64,000 bases of DNA, taken from contig CAKQEP010000006.1 of assembly GCA_934230325.1 (NCBI GenBank), positions 27,744 through 91,743 on the forward strand. The letters are read 5' to 3'. Source of the DNA: an uncultured Clostridia bacterium. GTDB lineage: Bacteria; Bacillota; Clostridia; Christensenellales; CAG-314. The notes under the pieces are model-generated. The model had not been told where the DNA came from. It saw only the letters and a list, made by a program, of their open reading frames with translations, and did no database searches. The translations under genes were made by a program, and so were the position numbers. Shown here in pieces: positions 1 to 8,826 of this stretch (positions are counted from its first letter, which is position 1; each line of letters starts with the position of its first letter).

Positions 1-2
1 TA

Positions 3-722
3 CTTGCCGTCATGTGGCTCATGAAACAAAAGGCAGAAGGCACTGACTTATGCACGAGAAAACGACTCGTAGAAGGGGGCAAAAAGGTTAAGTTTAACAA
101 GGGCGTCACTACGTGGTTTGACAGAATAAACGCCTTCGCAAAGGAAAACGGCGCAGTTTTGGAGCATTACATTATCAGCAGCGGTCTTAAACCGATAATA
201 GAAGGCAGCGCGATAGGCAAATATTTTAAAGAAATTTATGCCTGCGACTACATATACGACAAAAAGACGGGGCAACCGCTTTGGCCGTCAATATCGGTAA
301 ACTATACCAGCAAGGTTCAATTTATGTACCGCATACACAAGGGCGTGTTTGACGTCGGGGAAAACACAAAACTAAACAGTTATACGCCGGAAGAACAACG
401 GCACGTTTCCTTCAACAATATGATTTATATAGGCGACGGACTCACCGACGTCCCGTGTATGAAGTTGACTCGCTTAAACGGCGGGCACAGCATAGGCGTT
501 CATAAGGAAGGCGCGGAAAACCGTTACCTAATCAACGACGACAGAGTGAATTTTTTGGTAGAAGCGGATTACTCGGAAGGTAGCGAAATAGAGCAGATTA
601 TGCAAACGATAATACTTAAAGTGACGGCGGAAAGCCGTTTGGAAAGGATAACTCGCCGCCACGCCAACCTTGCGAAAGAGGCGGAAGAATCGGAATGTCT
701 GCAAGCGACTCGTCAATACTGA
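3..722 (+). CDS. HAD-family phosphatase-like protein (5' end outside window)
   Basis: Partial protein; the reading frame is open to the window edge, so the N terminus, with the catalytic DxDxT motif expected of haloacid dehalogenase (HAD) hydrolases, lies outside. The visible part has the later HAD signatures: an ISSG stretch near residue 60 (motif II-like Ser) and the loop YIGDGLTDVPCMK (about residues 140-152), the acidic motif IV that binds Mg2+. The tail is charged and helical. The family usually dephosphorylates small metabolites, but no substrate can be assigned. The first ATG at 12 is probably internal. No neighbour on the same strand follows; the gene ends at a bidirectional hairpin. 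Confidence 0.7.
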   Translation, partial: LAVMWLMKQKAEGTDLCTRKRLVEGGKKVKFNKGVTTWFDRINAFAKENGAVLEHYIISSGLKPIIEGSAIGKYFKEIYACDYIYDKKTGQPLWPSISVNYTSKVQFMYRIHKGVFDVGENTKLNSYTPEEQRHVSFNNMIYIGDGLTDVPCMKLTRLNGGHSIGVHKEGAENRYLINDDRVNFLVEADYSEGSEIEQIMQTIILKVTAESRLERITRRHANLAKEAEESECLQATRQY

Positions 723-818
723 CAACCTTTTGCCCGCCCACCGCTCCAAACGTCACTAATCAGAGCGATTTTTAAAAACTGCAAAAATTTAGCAAAAATT
801 GATATTTAATAGTTTTAA

Positions 819-851
819 AAAAGACGATAGCGGTTGCGTATCGTCTTTAAA
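819..851. terminator. Bidirectional intrinsic terminator
   Basis: A 10-bp perfect stem AAAGACGATA/TATCGTCTTT (820-829 with 839-848) and a 9-nt loop sits between two converging genes. A-rich sequence on the left and T-rich on the right give a U-tract in both directions, so it probably ends both the HAD gene and the minus-strand flavoprotein gene. Confidence 0.75.
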
Positions 852-883
852 TTTTGTATACGTATTGATTTTTTGCCGCAAAA

Positions 884-1735
884 TCACTCTTGATTTTTTA
901 AAAAGTCATAGGCGGCAAACGCCGCTACAAGACCTTCTCCTGCGGCTTTTTGGTACTTGTACGGTTTGCCCGTAACGTCGCCGGCGGCAAAAACGCCTTT
1001 GATATCGGTCGCGCAGTTGCGGTCGACTACGACCGAGCCGTTTTTTGTGGTTAGCCCCGCAACCAAACGGTCGGCGGAAAGCGATTTTAACACAAAAAAT
1101 ATATCCGCCTCTATTACGCCTTTGTCGCAAACGAGTTGCGTTGCCTTTTTTTCTCCGACAAATTCTTTGGGTAGCAGGTTTACCGCGTTAACGTTGTCTG
1201 CGGCGGGTATATCGGTTTTTGCGACGGGAAGTACGGTGAGTTTTCCGCAAACTTCCGACAGATACTTTAATTCGTGCGATTCCGATTTGTCGTAAACTAT
1301 GGCGCAAGCGTGCTTGCCTTTAAAAAGCGGCCCGTCGCAAGTGGCGCAATAGCTGACTCCGCGCCCCAAAAACAAATCTTCGTTTTTGATTTTTGCCGTT
1401 GACGGAAGTCCGCAAGCAAGTATTACGCATTTTGCCGTGAGAGAAAACTCTCCCGCGTCTACAAAAAACTCCTTTCCCGCAGGATAAACGCCGTTGACTT
1501 TGGCTTTTGTGATTTTTACGCCTAAACTTTGAGCGTGGCTTAAAAAATCGTCGTTGAGCCGTTTGCCCGTGATGTTTTTTTTGCCGAGATAGTTGAGTAT
1601 TTTGGGCGCGGCGGCAACTTTGTCCGAGCCGTCTTGCGGGCTTAAAACCGTTGCGTCAACGTTTAAAATTTTAAGATTTATTGCGGCGGAAAGTCCCGCA
1701 GGTCCTGCCCCGATAATGGCTACGTCGGTTTTCAT
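884..1735 (-). CDS. Ferredoxin-type (FFTR-like) thioredoxin reductase-like flavoprotein
   Basis: 283-residue flavoprotein of the thioredoxin reductase fold. The FAD-binding GAGPAG motif is at residues 9-14, the redox-active CATC at 130-133, and the C-terminal FAD site GVFAAGDVTGKPYKYQKA near 247-264. The NADPH domain is degenerate: neither GxGxxA nor HRRxxxR is present after the CATC motif (the segment reads CAIVYDKSESHELKYL). This pattern, with the NYLG and LGRGVSYCATCDGPLFKGK stretches, matches my memory of the clostridial ferredoxin-dependent flavin thioredoxin reductases, which take electrons from reduced ferredoxin instead of NADPH. The start is fixed by AAAGGAGT 7 nt upstream. Monocistronic. 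The fold is clear; the electron donor is inferred. Confidence 0.85.
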   Translation of the reverse strand: MKTDVAIIGAGPAGLSAAINLKILNVDATVLSPQDGSDKVAAAPKILNYLGKKNITGKRLNDDFLSHAQSLGVKITKAKVNGVYPAGKEFFVDAGEFSLTAKCVILACGLPSTAKIKNEDLFLGRGVSYCATCDGPLFKGKHACAIVYDKSESHELKYLSEVCGKLTVLPVAKTDIPAADNVNAVNLLPKEFVGEKKATQLVCDKGVIEADIFFVLKSLSADRLVAGLTTKNGSVVVDRNCATDIKGVFAAGDVTGKPYKYQKAAGEGLVAAFAAYDFLKNQE

Positions 1736-1871
1736 TTTGCGACTCCTTTTTTTGCGTCGTAAACCGTTGCCGTCAATTTTTTTAAGTCGATTGTTTTTTT
1801 AAAACGGTTTTTTGGTTTATTTGATTGTTGTTTTTGTTTTTAATTTTAATTTTTGCCATTGTTAGATAGTT

Positions 1872-2606
1872 TTAATCGGGATAAACGGGCAAAATTCTCT
1901 TGTGCTTGCCGCGTTGTTCTGCCGCTTCTATACGGTGTGTGACCGACGGAGTGGCTTCTCCGAGCAAGAGATAATCGTCGATTTCCTTATACGTCAAGCC
2001 CATTTCCTGCTCGTCGGTCTGTCCTGCCCAAAGTCCCGCCGACGGTTTTTTGGTTCTTATTGTCATAGGCGCGTCAAAGTACGCCAAAAACTCGTAAACT
2101 TCTCGTACCGTCAAATCTCCGATAGGGTTTAAGTCGTACGCTCCGTCACCCCATTTGGTAAAGTATCCCATCGTGCTTTCGCTGCGATTTCCCGTGCCGG
2201 CTACAAGACAGTTTTCCGTCTGAGCGACTGCGTACAACGTCGTCATTCTCAAACGCGGGTTTATGTTTGCAAACGCCGCCGCTTTTTTGTAGTCGGGGTT
2301 TACGTTGCCGTCAAGAGCCTTTAGCAGTGCCTCTTTTGCGGCGGTAATGTCGACAGTCCTTGACTCTATGCCGTACTGCTCGGAAACCTTTTTGGCGTCC
2401 TGCATATCCGTCGTGTAGTTTTGTTTGCTTTGGCAAGGCATAATTATCCCTATGGTTTTGTCGCAAGCCTTTTTGCACAAAATGCCTACCAAAGCGCAGT
2501 CCTTGCCGCCGCTGTTTCCAAATACGATACCGCTGGCGTTTGCGGCTTTAACTTTGTCTTTTATCCACTGTACGCGCAGTTGCGTTTCTTTTGCGTAATC
2601 TCTCAT
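1872..2606 (-). CDS. nadE: NH3-dependent NAD+ synthetase
   Basis: 244-residue single-domain NAD synthetase that amidates nicotinic acid adenine dinucleotide to NAD+ using ATP and ammonia. The PP-loop ATP site is SGGKDC at residues 32-37 (the usual last residue is Ser; here Cys37). The later family motif GTGNRSE, followed by a glycine-rich stretch ending DLNPIGDLTVREVY (residues 130-165), lines the substrate site. No glutaminase domain is present, so ammonia must be supplied directly. Length is normal for the short bacterial form. Transcribed alone from a promoter at 2632-2660. Confidence 0.92.
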   Translation of the reverse strand: MRDYAKETQLRVQWIKDKVKAANASGIVFGNSGGKDCALVGILCKKACDKTIGIIMPCQSKQNYTTDMQDAKKVSEQYGIESRTVDITAAKEALLKALDGNVNPDYKKAAAFANINPRLRMTTLYAVAQTENCLVAGTGNRSESTMGYFTKWGDGAYDLNPIGDLTVREVYEFLAYFDAPMTIRTKKPSAGLWAGQTDEQEMGLTYKEIDDYLLLGEATPSVTHRIEAAEQRGKHKRILPVYPD

Positions 2607-2631
2607 GTGCGTTTACCTCGATTCACAATTT

Positions 2632-2660
2632 ATTATACAACAAAAAGGGCAAAAAAGCAA
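2632..2660 (-). promoter_or_regulatory. nadE promoter
   Basis: On the minus strand: -35 TTGCTT (2655-2660), 17-bp spacer, -10 TATAAT (2632-2637). Transcription would start about 20 nt upstream of the nadE ATG, leaving room for the GAGGT Shine-Dalgarno. Confidence 0.75.
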
Positions 2661-2836
2661 AACATTAGCGGTGTTTCGCAAGGCTTTTTGTCAAACAAAC
2701 ACCTGTTTGGCATATAATAAATTATTTACGTCAAAAAAAGGCGGCGTCGAGCGTAACGGCGGCGGCAAAATCGTCCGAAATCCTAAATTCAAAATTTATA
2801 TAGTTGCAAATATAATTGTCAAAACGGAGGTATTTT

Positions 2837-3496
2837 ATGCAGGAAAAACAAGCGAATTTTTTTAAAGAACGCGGCGTATCGATACCCGAGCCGCAAACCG
2901 TTTTTATCGACGACGCCGTTAGGATAGGCAGCGGAACGACGATAATGCCTTTTTGCGTTTTGAGGGGGTTTACCACCGTCGGTTGCAACTGTTTTATCGA
3001 CAGTTTTTGCCAACTTAACAACGCCGTCGTGATGGACGGCGCAGAAATCCGAAGCAGTCGCGTGACGGACAGTACGGTAGGTCAAAACGCGACGGTAGGT
3101 CCAAATGCGCACTTGCGGCAAAACTCGGCGGTAGGGGACGGTTGCAGAATAGGTAATTTTGTAGAACTCAAAAACAGCGTGTTGGGGCAAGGCACAAAGG
3201 CGAGCCATCTCGCATACGTCGGTGACGCGACGGTGGGAAAAAACTGCAATATCGGGTGCGGGGCGGTATTTGTAAACTATGACGGGCGGGTAAAGCATCG
3301 CACGGTCGTAGGGGACAACGCTTTTATCGGAAGCAACTGCAATCTTATCGCGCCGCTGGAAATCGAAGGGGATTGTTTTATTGCGTGCGGCACGACGGTA
3401 ACCAAAAACGTATCCAAAAACGATTTTGTCATAGGTCGCTCGCGGGAAACGATAAAGCCCGACACGGCAAACAAGTATCTTAAAGAGAGGGATTAA
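2837..3496 (+). CDS. Left-handed beta-helix acetyltransferase, GlmU C-terminal-domain-like
   Basis: 219 residues dominated by hexapeptide repeats ([LIV]Gxxxx) of a left-handed parallel beta helix. The central part follows the acetyltransferase half of GlmU: HLRQ, GNFVELKNS, GTKASHLAYVGDA, NYDGRVKHRTVVGDNAFIGS and GTTVTKNV. The residues corresponding to GlmU's active-site Arg, Lys, His, Tyr and Asn appear retained, so glucosamine-1-phosphate N-acetylation is plausible. The usual N-terminal uridylyltransferase half is missing; a separate nucleotidyltransferase starts 1 nt after the stop. Start chosen at 2837 because GGAGG at 2826-2830 precedes it; an upstream in-frame ATG at 2816 has no ribosome site. 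Confidence 0.8.
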   Translation: MQEKQANFFKERGVSIPEPQTVFIDDAVRIGSGTTIMPFCVLRGFTTVGCNCFIDSFCQLNNAVVMDGAEIRSSRVTDSTVGQNATVGPNAHLRQNSAVGDGCRIGNFVELKNSVLGQGTKASHLAYVGDATVGKNCNIGCGAVFVNYDGRVKHRTVVGDNAFIGSNCNLIAPLEIEGDCFIACGTTVTKNVSKNDFVIGRSRETIKPDTANKYLKERD

Positions 3497-3497
3497 A

Positions 3498-4250
3498 ATG
3501 GAAAAAACGATAACCAAAGCCGTCGTATTGACGGCGGGGCAAGGCAAAAGAATGTTTCCGTTGACGGCGGCGATACCCAAAGCGTTGTTGCCCGTAGGGG
3601 GAAAACCCGCAGTTCAGCGCGCGGCGGAAGAAGCGGTAAAAAGCGGCGTCAAGGACATTTGTTTTGTAGTAGGCGACGACGCGGTAAAAAATCATTTTTG
3701 TCGAGTTAAGGACGCGGAAAGGCTGTTTGGTGACGTCAACTTTGAGTTTAGAGTACAAAACGAGCCGAAAGGAAGCGGCGACGCTTTGCTTTGCGCTAAA
3801 GATTTTTGCGACGGCAAACCCTTTTTTGCGTTGAATTGCGACGACCTTTTTGCCGACAACGTTTGCGGCGATATGCTAAAAAGTTTTGCGGGGAGCGGCG
3901 TCGTTGCCGTCAAAAGCGCAAGTCGCTCGGTTTGCGGAAGGTTTGGCGTGGCGTTTACCTACCCCGACGGCAGACTCAAGTATATAGAAGAAAAACCGCC
4001 GATAAACAAAGTTCCGCGTTATCCGCAAGTTTTGGTAGGTCGCTATATCTTTGACGGCGACATATTTTACGCGCTTAAAGACGCTCGCAAAACCGATGGG
4101 GAACTCAGGTTGACCGACGGCGTAAATATTTTGGCTAAACAAAACGCGGTGTACTGTTCCTTTGTTTTGGGGGAGCGGTTTGACGTGGGAAACAAAGAGG
4201 ATTATTTTAAAGCCTTTAAGTTTTTTGCCGAAAATGATTTTCCGTCTTGA
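3498..4250 (+). CDS. Sugar-1-phosphate nucleotidyltransferase (GalU/RfbA-like)
   Basis: 250 residues of the nucleotidyltransferase fold. The N-terminal pyrophosphorylase loop is LTAGQGKRMFPLT (about 11-23), with the PKALLPVGGKPAVQ segment, an acidic metal-binding NCDD near residue 115, and the C-terminal ERFDVGNKEDYFKAF typical of UTP-glucose-1-phosphate uridylyltransferases. It would join NTP and a sugar-1-phosphate to give an NDP-sugar. Translationally coupled to the acetyltransferase gene (1-nt gap), so together they may replace a bifunctional GlmU. The motif style is nearer GalU/RfbA than GlmU, so UTP-glucose or dTTP-glucose specificity is an alternative. Confidence 0.8.
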   Translation: MEKTITKAVVLTAGQGKRMFPLTAAIPKALLPVGGKPAVQRAAEEAVKSGVKDICFVVGDDAVKNHFCRVKDAERLFGDVNFEFRVQNEPKGSGDALLCAKDFCDGKPFFALNCDDLFADNVCGDMLKSFAGSGVVAVKSASRSVCGRFGVAFTYPDGRLKYIEEKPPINKVPRYPQVLVGRYIFDGDIFYALKDARKTDGELRLTDGVNILAKQNAVYCSFVLGERFDVGNKEDYFKAFKFFAENDFPS

Positions 4251-4275
4251 CTTTATACGGGGATAGTATTACAAT
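4247..4275 (+). promoter_or_regulatory. pckG promoter overlapping the upstream stop codon
   Basis: -35 TTGACT (4247-4252), 17-bp spacer, -10 TACAAT (4270-4275). The -35 overlaps the TGA of the nucleotidyltransferase gene. The leader to pckG is about 140 nt and holds four imperfect AAAATCGAC repeats (4337-4370). Confidence 0.75.
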
Positions 4276-4420
4276 AACGATATAGACGTATATATATTTA
4301 TTCGTCTTAATCGGGGACGCTTTTGCCGCTTTAAAAAAATCGACAAAATCGACAAAATCAACAAAATCGTTAAAGCGACAACCGCTACGCCCCAAAAAAT
4401 AAACCAAAGGAGATACTTTT

Positions 4421-6187
4421 ATGGTCTGTCCCACAAAAAATCGTCAGGTAATCAAATTTGTACAAGACGCCGCCGCGCTTTGCAAGCCGGACAACGTGAT
4501 TTGGATTGACGGAAGCAAGCAACTTTACGACAAACTGCGCGAGCAAGTTCTTGCTACCGGCGAAATGATACGGCTAAATCAGGAAATTTTGCCCGACTGT
4601 TATCTTCACCGTTCCGCCGTCAACGACGTTGCGCGCGTGGAAGGGAGAACGTTTATTTGCTGCCCCGACAAACGCGACGCAGGACCTACAAACAACTGGA
4701 TGCCCCCCGAAGAAGCCTACAAAACCCTTTCCGGCATTTTTGACGGCTGTATGAAGGGCAGGGATATGTACGTCATTCCTTACAGTATGGGCAAGGTCGG
4801 CACGCCGTTTGCCAAAACGGGCATAGAAATAACAGACAGCCTTTACGTCGTGTTTAGTATGGAAATTATGACGCGCGTAGGTCAATACGTCTTGGACGCG
4901 CTGGGGGATAGCAACGACTTTGTTCGCGGACTTCACAGCAAGGCAGAACTGGACGAAAACAAGCGGTATATCTGCCACTTTCCGCAGGACAACACTATTT
5001 GGTCGGTCAACAGCGGGTACGGCGGAAACGTACTGCTCGGCAAAAAGTGCTTTGCTTTGCGTATAGCGAGTTATCAAGCCAAAAACGAAGGCTGGCTTGC
5101 GGAACATATGCTCATTTTGGGACTTACCAAACCCGACGGAAAAACCCGCTATATTTGCGCCGCGTTCCCCTCTGCTTGCGGAAAAACCAACCTTGCAATG
5201 CTGATTCCGCCGGAAGGATACCGCCGTCGCGGCTACAAGATAGAAACGGTGGGCGACGACATCGCTTGGATTCGCAAAGGCGACGACGGCTGCCTTTATG
5301 CCGTCAATCCGGAAAACGGATTTTTTGGAGTTGCGCCCGGCACAAACCAAAAGAGCAACCCCAACGCCCTTGCCGCAACCCGCAAAGGCACGATATTTAC
5401 AAACGTAGTTCAAAATCTCGACGACAACACCGTGTGGTGGGAAGGTCTCGGAGAACCGCCTAAACACGCGCTAAACTGGAAAGGCGAAGCGTGGACGGCG
5501 GACAGCGGAACAAAAGGCGCGCACCCCAACAGCCGCTTTACCGCTCCGACCGCAAACTGCCCGTGCCTGAGTCCTAAATTCGAAACGGGAGAAGGCGTAA
5601 AAATTTCCGCTTTCATTTTTGGCGGACGCCGCGCAAAAACCGTTCCGCTGGTGTATCAGTCCCGCGACTGGCAACACGGCGTGTTTATGGGGAGCGTGAT
5701 GGCAAGCGAAACGACGGCGGCGGCGACGGGCGCGGTGGGAGTTCTCAGACGCGATCCGATGGCAATGCTGCCCTTCTGCGGTTACAATATGAGCGACTAC
5801 TTTGCCCACTGGCTCAAAACGGGTAAGGAAATTAAAGACGCGCCAAAAATCTTTAACGTCAACTGGTTTAGAACGGACGACGATGGAAAATTTGTGTGGC
5901 CGGGATTTGGCGACAACCTCCGCGTGTTGGACTGGATAATAGATAGATGCGAAGACAAAATAGACGCAAAAGAAACCGAAATCGGTTTTGTTCCTTACGC
6001 TAAAGATATCAACGTAGAAGGCACAAACGTTGACCAAAAAACGCTGGAAAGTCTGCTGGAAGTCAACAAGGAAGAATGGAAAAAAGAGGCGGAATCGATA
6101 AAAGAACATTACAAAAAGTTCGGTGACGACCTGCCCGAAGAATTGCGCCGTCAACTCGATATTTTGCAACAGGACCTTAACAAATAG
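4421..6187 (+). CDS. pckG: Phosphoenolpyruvate carboxykinase (GTP)
   Basis: 588-residue GTP-type PEPCK interconverting oxaloacetate + GTP and phosphoenolpyruvate + CO2 + GDP. The kinase loop FPSACGKTNLAML contains the reactive Cys253 and Lys255; the metal site GDDIAWI follows near residue 277. N-terminal substrate motifs (AGPTNNWMPPEE, PYSMGKVGTPFAK, GYGGNVLLGKKCFALRIAS) and the family stretch FIFGGRRAKTVPLV are all present. Length is normal for the GTP family and the ATP-type signature is absent. In anaerobes it often runs in the carboxylating direction toward fumarate fermentation. AAAGGAG precedes the ATG. Monocistronic with its own promoter. Confidence 0.97.
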   Translation: MVCPTKNRQVIKFVQDAAALCKPDNVIWIDGSKQLYDKLREQVLATGEMIRLNQEILPDCYLHRSAVNDVARVEGRTFICCPDKRDAGPTNNWMPPEEAYKTLSGIFDGCMKGRDMYVIPYSMGKVGTPFAKTGIEITDSLYVVFSMEIMTRVGQYVLDALGDSNDFVRGLHSKAELDENKRYICHFPQDNTIWSVNSGYGGNVLLGKKCFALRIASYQAKNEGWLAEHMLILGLTKPDGKTRYICAAFPSACGKTNLAMLIPPEGYRRRGYKIETVGDDIAWIRKGDDGCLYAVNPENGFFGVAPGTNQKSNPNALAATRKGTIFTNVVQNLDDNTVWWEGLGEPPKHALNWKGEAWTADSGTKGAHPNSRFTAPTANCPCLSPKFETGEGVKISAFIFGGRRAKTVPLVYQSRDWQHGVFMGSVMASETTAAATGAVGVLRRDPMAMLPFCGYNMSDYFAHWLKTGKEIKDAPKIFNVNWFRTDDDGKFVWPGFGDNLRVLDWIIDRCEDKIDAKETEIGFVPYAKDINVEGTNVDQKTLESLLEVNKEEWKKEAESIKEHYKKFGDDLPEELRRQLDILQQDLNK

Positions 6188-6336
6188 ACGTTATGCTAAA
6201 AAATGCCGCAAATATACCTATGACGAGCGTATTAAATCGGCATTGTATTGATAAGCAAAGCACATTTGCCAACATATAAAAGATTTTACTTTGTGTTTTG
6301 TAGTAAGTATATCTTTTTAAATGGCTATCGTTAAAT

Positions 6337-6408
6337 TGTCATTGCGAACAAAACGCCACCGCACAACGGTGGCGTTTTGTGTGGCAATCACGCGGAAGCG
6401 AACCTTGT
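6337..6408 (-). repeat. Dispersed intergenic repeat, copy 1
   Basis: Read on the minus strand it starts ACAAGGTTCGCTTCCGCG, continues to GATTGCCAC, has a central 11-bp hairpin (AAAACGCCACC/GGTGGCGTTTT), and ends with CGCAATGACAATTT. The same outer blocks recur near 34966-35143 and 52594-52674 with different interiors. It looks like a small non-coding repeat family; no target-site duplication was evident. Confidence 0.55.
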
Positions 6409-6443
6409 AAAAAATCAATTTACGCAAAATGAGCCTTATTACA

Positions 6444-6481
6444 ACGGGCGGTACAAAATAAGTACCGTCCGTTGATTTTTT
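6444..6481 (+). terminator. Intrinsic terminator downstream of pckG
   Basis: Stem ACGGGCGGTAC (6444-6454) pairs with GTACCGTCCGT (6462-6472) with a single G-U, followed by TGATTTTTT. It lies about 260 nt past the pckG stop and would end its transcript before gyrB. Confidence 0.75.
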
Positions 6482-6707
6482 GGCGTTTTTTGTCAACGGT
6501 AAATGCAAAAGAAAATGCAAAACTGTTTTTGGTGCGGTTTTGTTCGGCGGGCAAAAACGGCTTGATTTGCCGAGTTTTGTCGACGCGGCAATAATGGCAA
6601 AACGGGCGGTCGGCGTTGCTCGTAGCCGTTTGCGGGCGTAAAAACGCAATATGACAAAAAATATATCCGTTGTTTTGCTCAAAACGCTTTATTTTATTTT
6701 GATTTTG

Positions 6708-6716
6708 TGATATAAT
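6708..6716 (+). promoter_or_regulatory. gyrB-gyrA extended -10 promoter
   Basis: TGATATAAT: a perfect -10 hexamer (6711-6716) with the extended TGn element. The -35 position reads TTTATT at 17-bp spacing, which is weak, so the TGn motif probably compensates. Confidence 0.6.
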
Positions 6717-6906
6717 ATCGGTAAAGTAAACGTCGGTCGCAAAAACCCTATTTGCTCAAGCCTTGCCAAGCGGCGGGTTGACCTTTAAAAACGGTTGGTT
6801 GACTTTGCAAAACAGAGCCGTAAGGCGTTGCAAAAAAACGAGCAAAGAGTAGCGGCGTACCGACGTAAACATAATTTTAAACTTAATTATCGTTTGGAGG
6901 AACAAA

Positions 6907-8814
6907 ATGACGGATAAACATAGCGTTAATTACGGGGAGGAAAACATACAGGTTTTGGAGGGGCTCGATCCGGTTCGCAAACGTCCCGGTATGTATATCG
7001 GCAGTACCGACGAAAGGGGTTTGCACCATCTTGCCGTAGAAATACTGGACAATTCCATCGACGAGGCGTTGCAAGGGTATTGTACGCACATCGAGTTGTT
7101 TATAAACGAAGACGGCAGTCTTCTTATCAGGGATAACGGGCGCGGAATACCTTGCGGGATTCACAAGACGGAAGGTATAAGCGCGGTAGAAGTATGTCTT
7201 ACCAAACTTCACGCCGGGGGAAAGTTTGGTGGCGGCGGATACACCATTAGCGGCGGCTTGCACGGCGTCGGGTTGTCCTGCGTAAACGCGCTCAGCGAGT
7301 GGTTGCGGGTGGACGTATACCAAGACGGAAAGCATCACTATCAAATGTATCGTCGCGGTGTTCCCGAAGCGCGTCTTGCCGTTGTCGGCGACGCAGACAA
7401 GACGGGTACGGACATTACCTTTATGCCGGATAAGGAAATTTTTGAAACCACGACGTGGGATTACGACCGCATAAAAATCCGCGTGAGAGAAGTGGCGTAT
7501 CTCAACAAGGGGTTGCGGTTGACGCTTACCGACAAAAGGCAGGGCAAAGAGCGCAGCGAAACTTTTTGTTATCAAGGCGGCGTTGCGGAGTTTGTAGACC
7601 ACCTTAATAGGGGCAAGGAAACTTTGTTTTCCAACAAGATTTACATCGACAAATCGGTGAAGGAAGGCGAAGTGGAGATTGCGTTGCAGTTTAACGACAC
7701 GTACAACGAAGTAATATATTCTTACGCCAACAACATCAACACGGAAGAAGGCGGCGCGCACCTTGACGGTTTTAAAAACGCGCTCACCAAAGTGGTAAAC
7801 GATTACGCCAAAAAAGCCAAAATGATAAAGGAGGACGAAAAACTTTCCGGCGAGGACATAAGGGAAGGTTTGACCGCCGTCATTTCCGTCAAGTTGGAGG
7901 ACCCGCAGTTTGAAGGGCAGACCAAAACAAAGTTGGGCAACAGCAGTATGCGTACCGCCGTTACCCGCGTCGTAACGGAAGAAATAGGCACTTTTTTTGA
8001 AGAAAATCCAAAAGAAGCGCGCGACCTTGTTCTCAAATGCATAGCGTCGGCAAGAGCGAGAGAAGCGGCGAGAAACGCCCGCGACCTTACCCGCCGCAAA
8101 GGAGTTTTTGAGAGTACCACCTTGCCCGGTAAACTTGCCGATTGCACCGAGCGCGACCGCAGATTCAGCGAAATATTTTTGGTTGAGGGCGACAGCGCGG
8201 GCGGCACGGCAAAGCAAGGCAGGGACAGACGGTTTCAGGCCATTTTGCCTTTGCGCGGCAAAATCTTGAACGTAGAAAAAACTCGGTTGGGCAAAGTTTT
8301 GGAAAATGAAGAAATAAAGTCGATGATTACGGCTTTCGGGTGCGGTATTCACGACGACTTTAATGAGGAAAAGTTGCGTTACGACCGCATAATATGTATG
8401 ACCGACGCCGACGTTGACGGCAGTCACATAAGAATACTTTTGCTTACTTTCTTTTTCCGCTTTATGCGGCCGCTTATCGAGAAAGGTCACGTTTATATCG
8501 CGCAACCGCCTTTGTACAGAATAACAAAAAACAAAGTCGATTATTACGTTTATACGGACGAGGAACTCAACCGCAAACAAGCGGAAATCGGGCGCGGCGG
8601 CGTCGTTCAGCGGTACAAGGGACTCGGAGAAATGTCCAGCGAACAGTTGTGGCAAACGACGATGAACCCCGAAAGCCGCGTTATGCTCAAAGTCACGATG
8701 GAAGACGCATACGAAGCGGACGCTACTTTTACCACGCTTATGGGCGACGACCCCGAGTTGCGGCGTCAGTTTATTGTAGAAAACGCAACGTTGGTCACCG
8801 AGTTGGATATTTAA
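6907..8814 (+). CDS. gyrB: DNA gyrase subunit B
   Basis: 635-residue ATPase subunit of the GyrA2B2 type II topoisomerase that introduces negative supercoils. The GHKL ATP site is visible as EILDNSIDEA, DNGRGIP and GGLHGVG in the first 125 residues. The TOPRIM metal site follows with EGDSAGG near 427 and DADVDGSHI near 500, then the C-terminal RYKGLGEMSSEQLWQTTMNP. Length is normal for the form lacking the proteobacterial insertion. GGAGG lies 6 nt before the ATG. gyrA follows after 12 nt, which favours GyrB over ParE. dnaA, dnaN and recF are not adjacent. Confidence 0.96.
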   Translation: MTDKHSVNYGEENIQVLEGLDPVRKRPGMYIGSTDERGLHHLAVEILDNSIDEALQGYCTHIELFINEDGSLLIRDNGRGIPCGIHKTEGISAVEVCLTKLHAGGKFGGGGYTISGGLHGVGLSCVNALSEWLRVDVYQDGKHHYQMYRRGVPEARLAVVGDADKTGTDITFMPDKEIFETTTWDYDRIKIRVREVAYLNKGLRLTLTDKRQGKERSETFCYQGGVAEFVDHLNRGKETLFSNKIYIDKSVKEGEVEIALQFNDTYNEVIYSYANNINTEEGGAHLDGFKNALTKVVNDYAKKAKMIKEDEKLSGEDIREGLTAVISVKLEDPQFEGQTKTKLGNSSMRTAVTRVVTEEIGTFFEENPKEARDLVLKCIASARAREAARNARDLTRRKGVFESTTLPGKLADCTERDRRFSEIFLVEGDSAGGTAKQGRDRRFQAILPLRGKILNVEKTRLGKVLENEEIKSMITAFGCGIHDDFNEEKLRYDRIICMTDADVDGSHIRILLLTFFFRFMRPLIEKGHVYIAQPPLYRITKNKVDYYVYTDEELNRKQAEIGRGGVVQRYKGLGEMSSEQLWQTTMNPESRVMLKVTMEDAYEADATFTTLMGDDPELRRQFIVENATLVTELDI

Positions 8815-8826
8815 GGAGAGGCAATT

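Larger units (their letters stand above)
6188..6906 (+). other. Intergenic region between pckG and gyrB
   Basis: 719 bp without a supported gene. It holds a copy of the dispersed hairpin repeat (6337-6408), an intrinsic terminator (6444-6481), a gyrB promoter (6708-6716) and a gyrB leader of about 185 nt. No DnaA boxes or RNA gene were recognised. Confidence 0.6.

Noticed and set aside
6188..6906. Chromosomal origin next to gyrB
   Set aside because: No DnaA boxes, AT-rich unwinding element, dnaA or dnaN was found.
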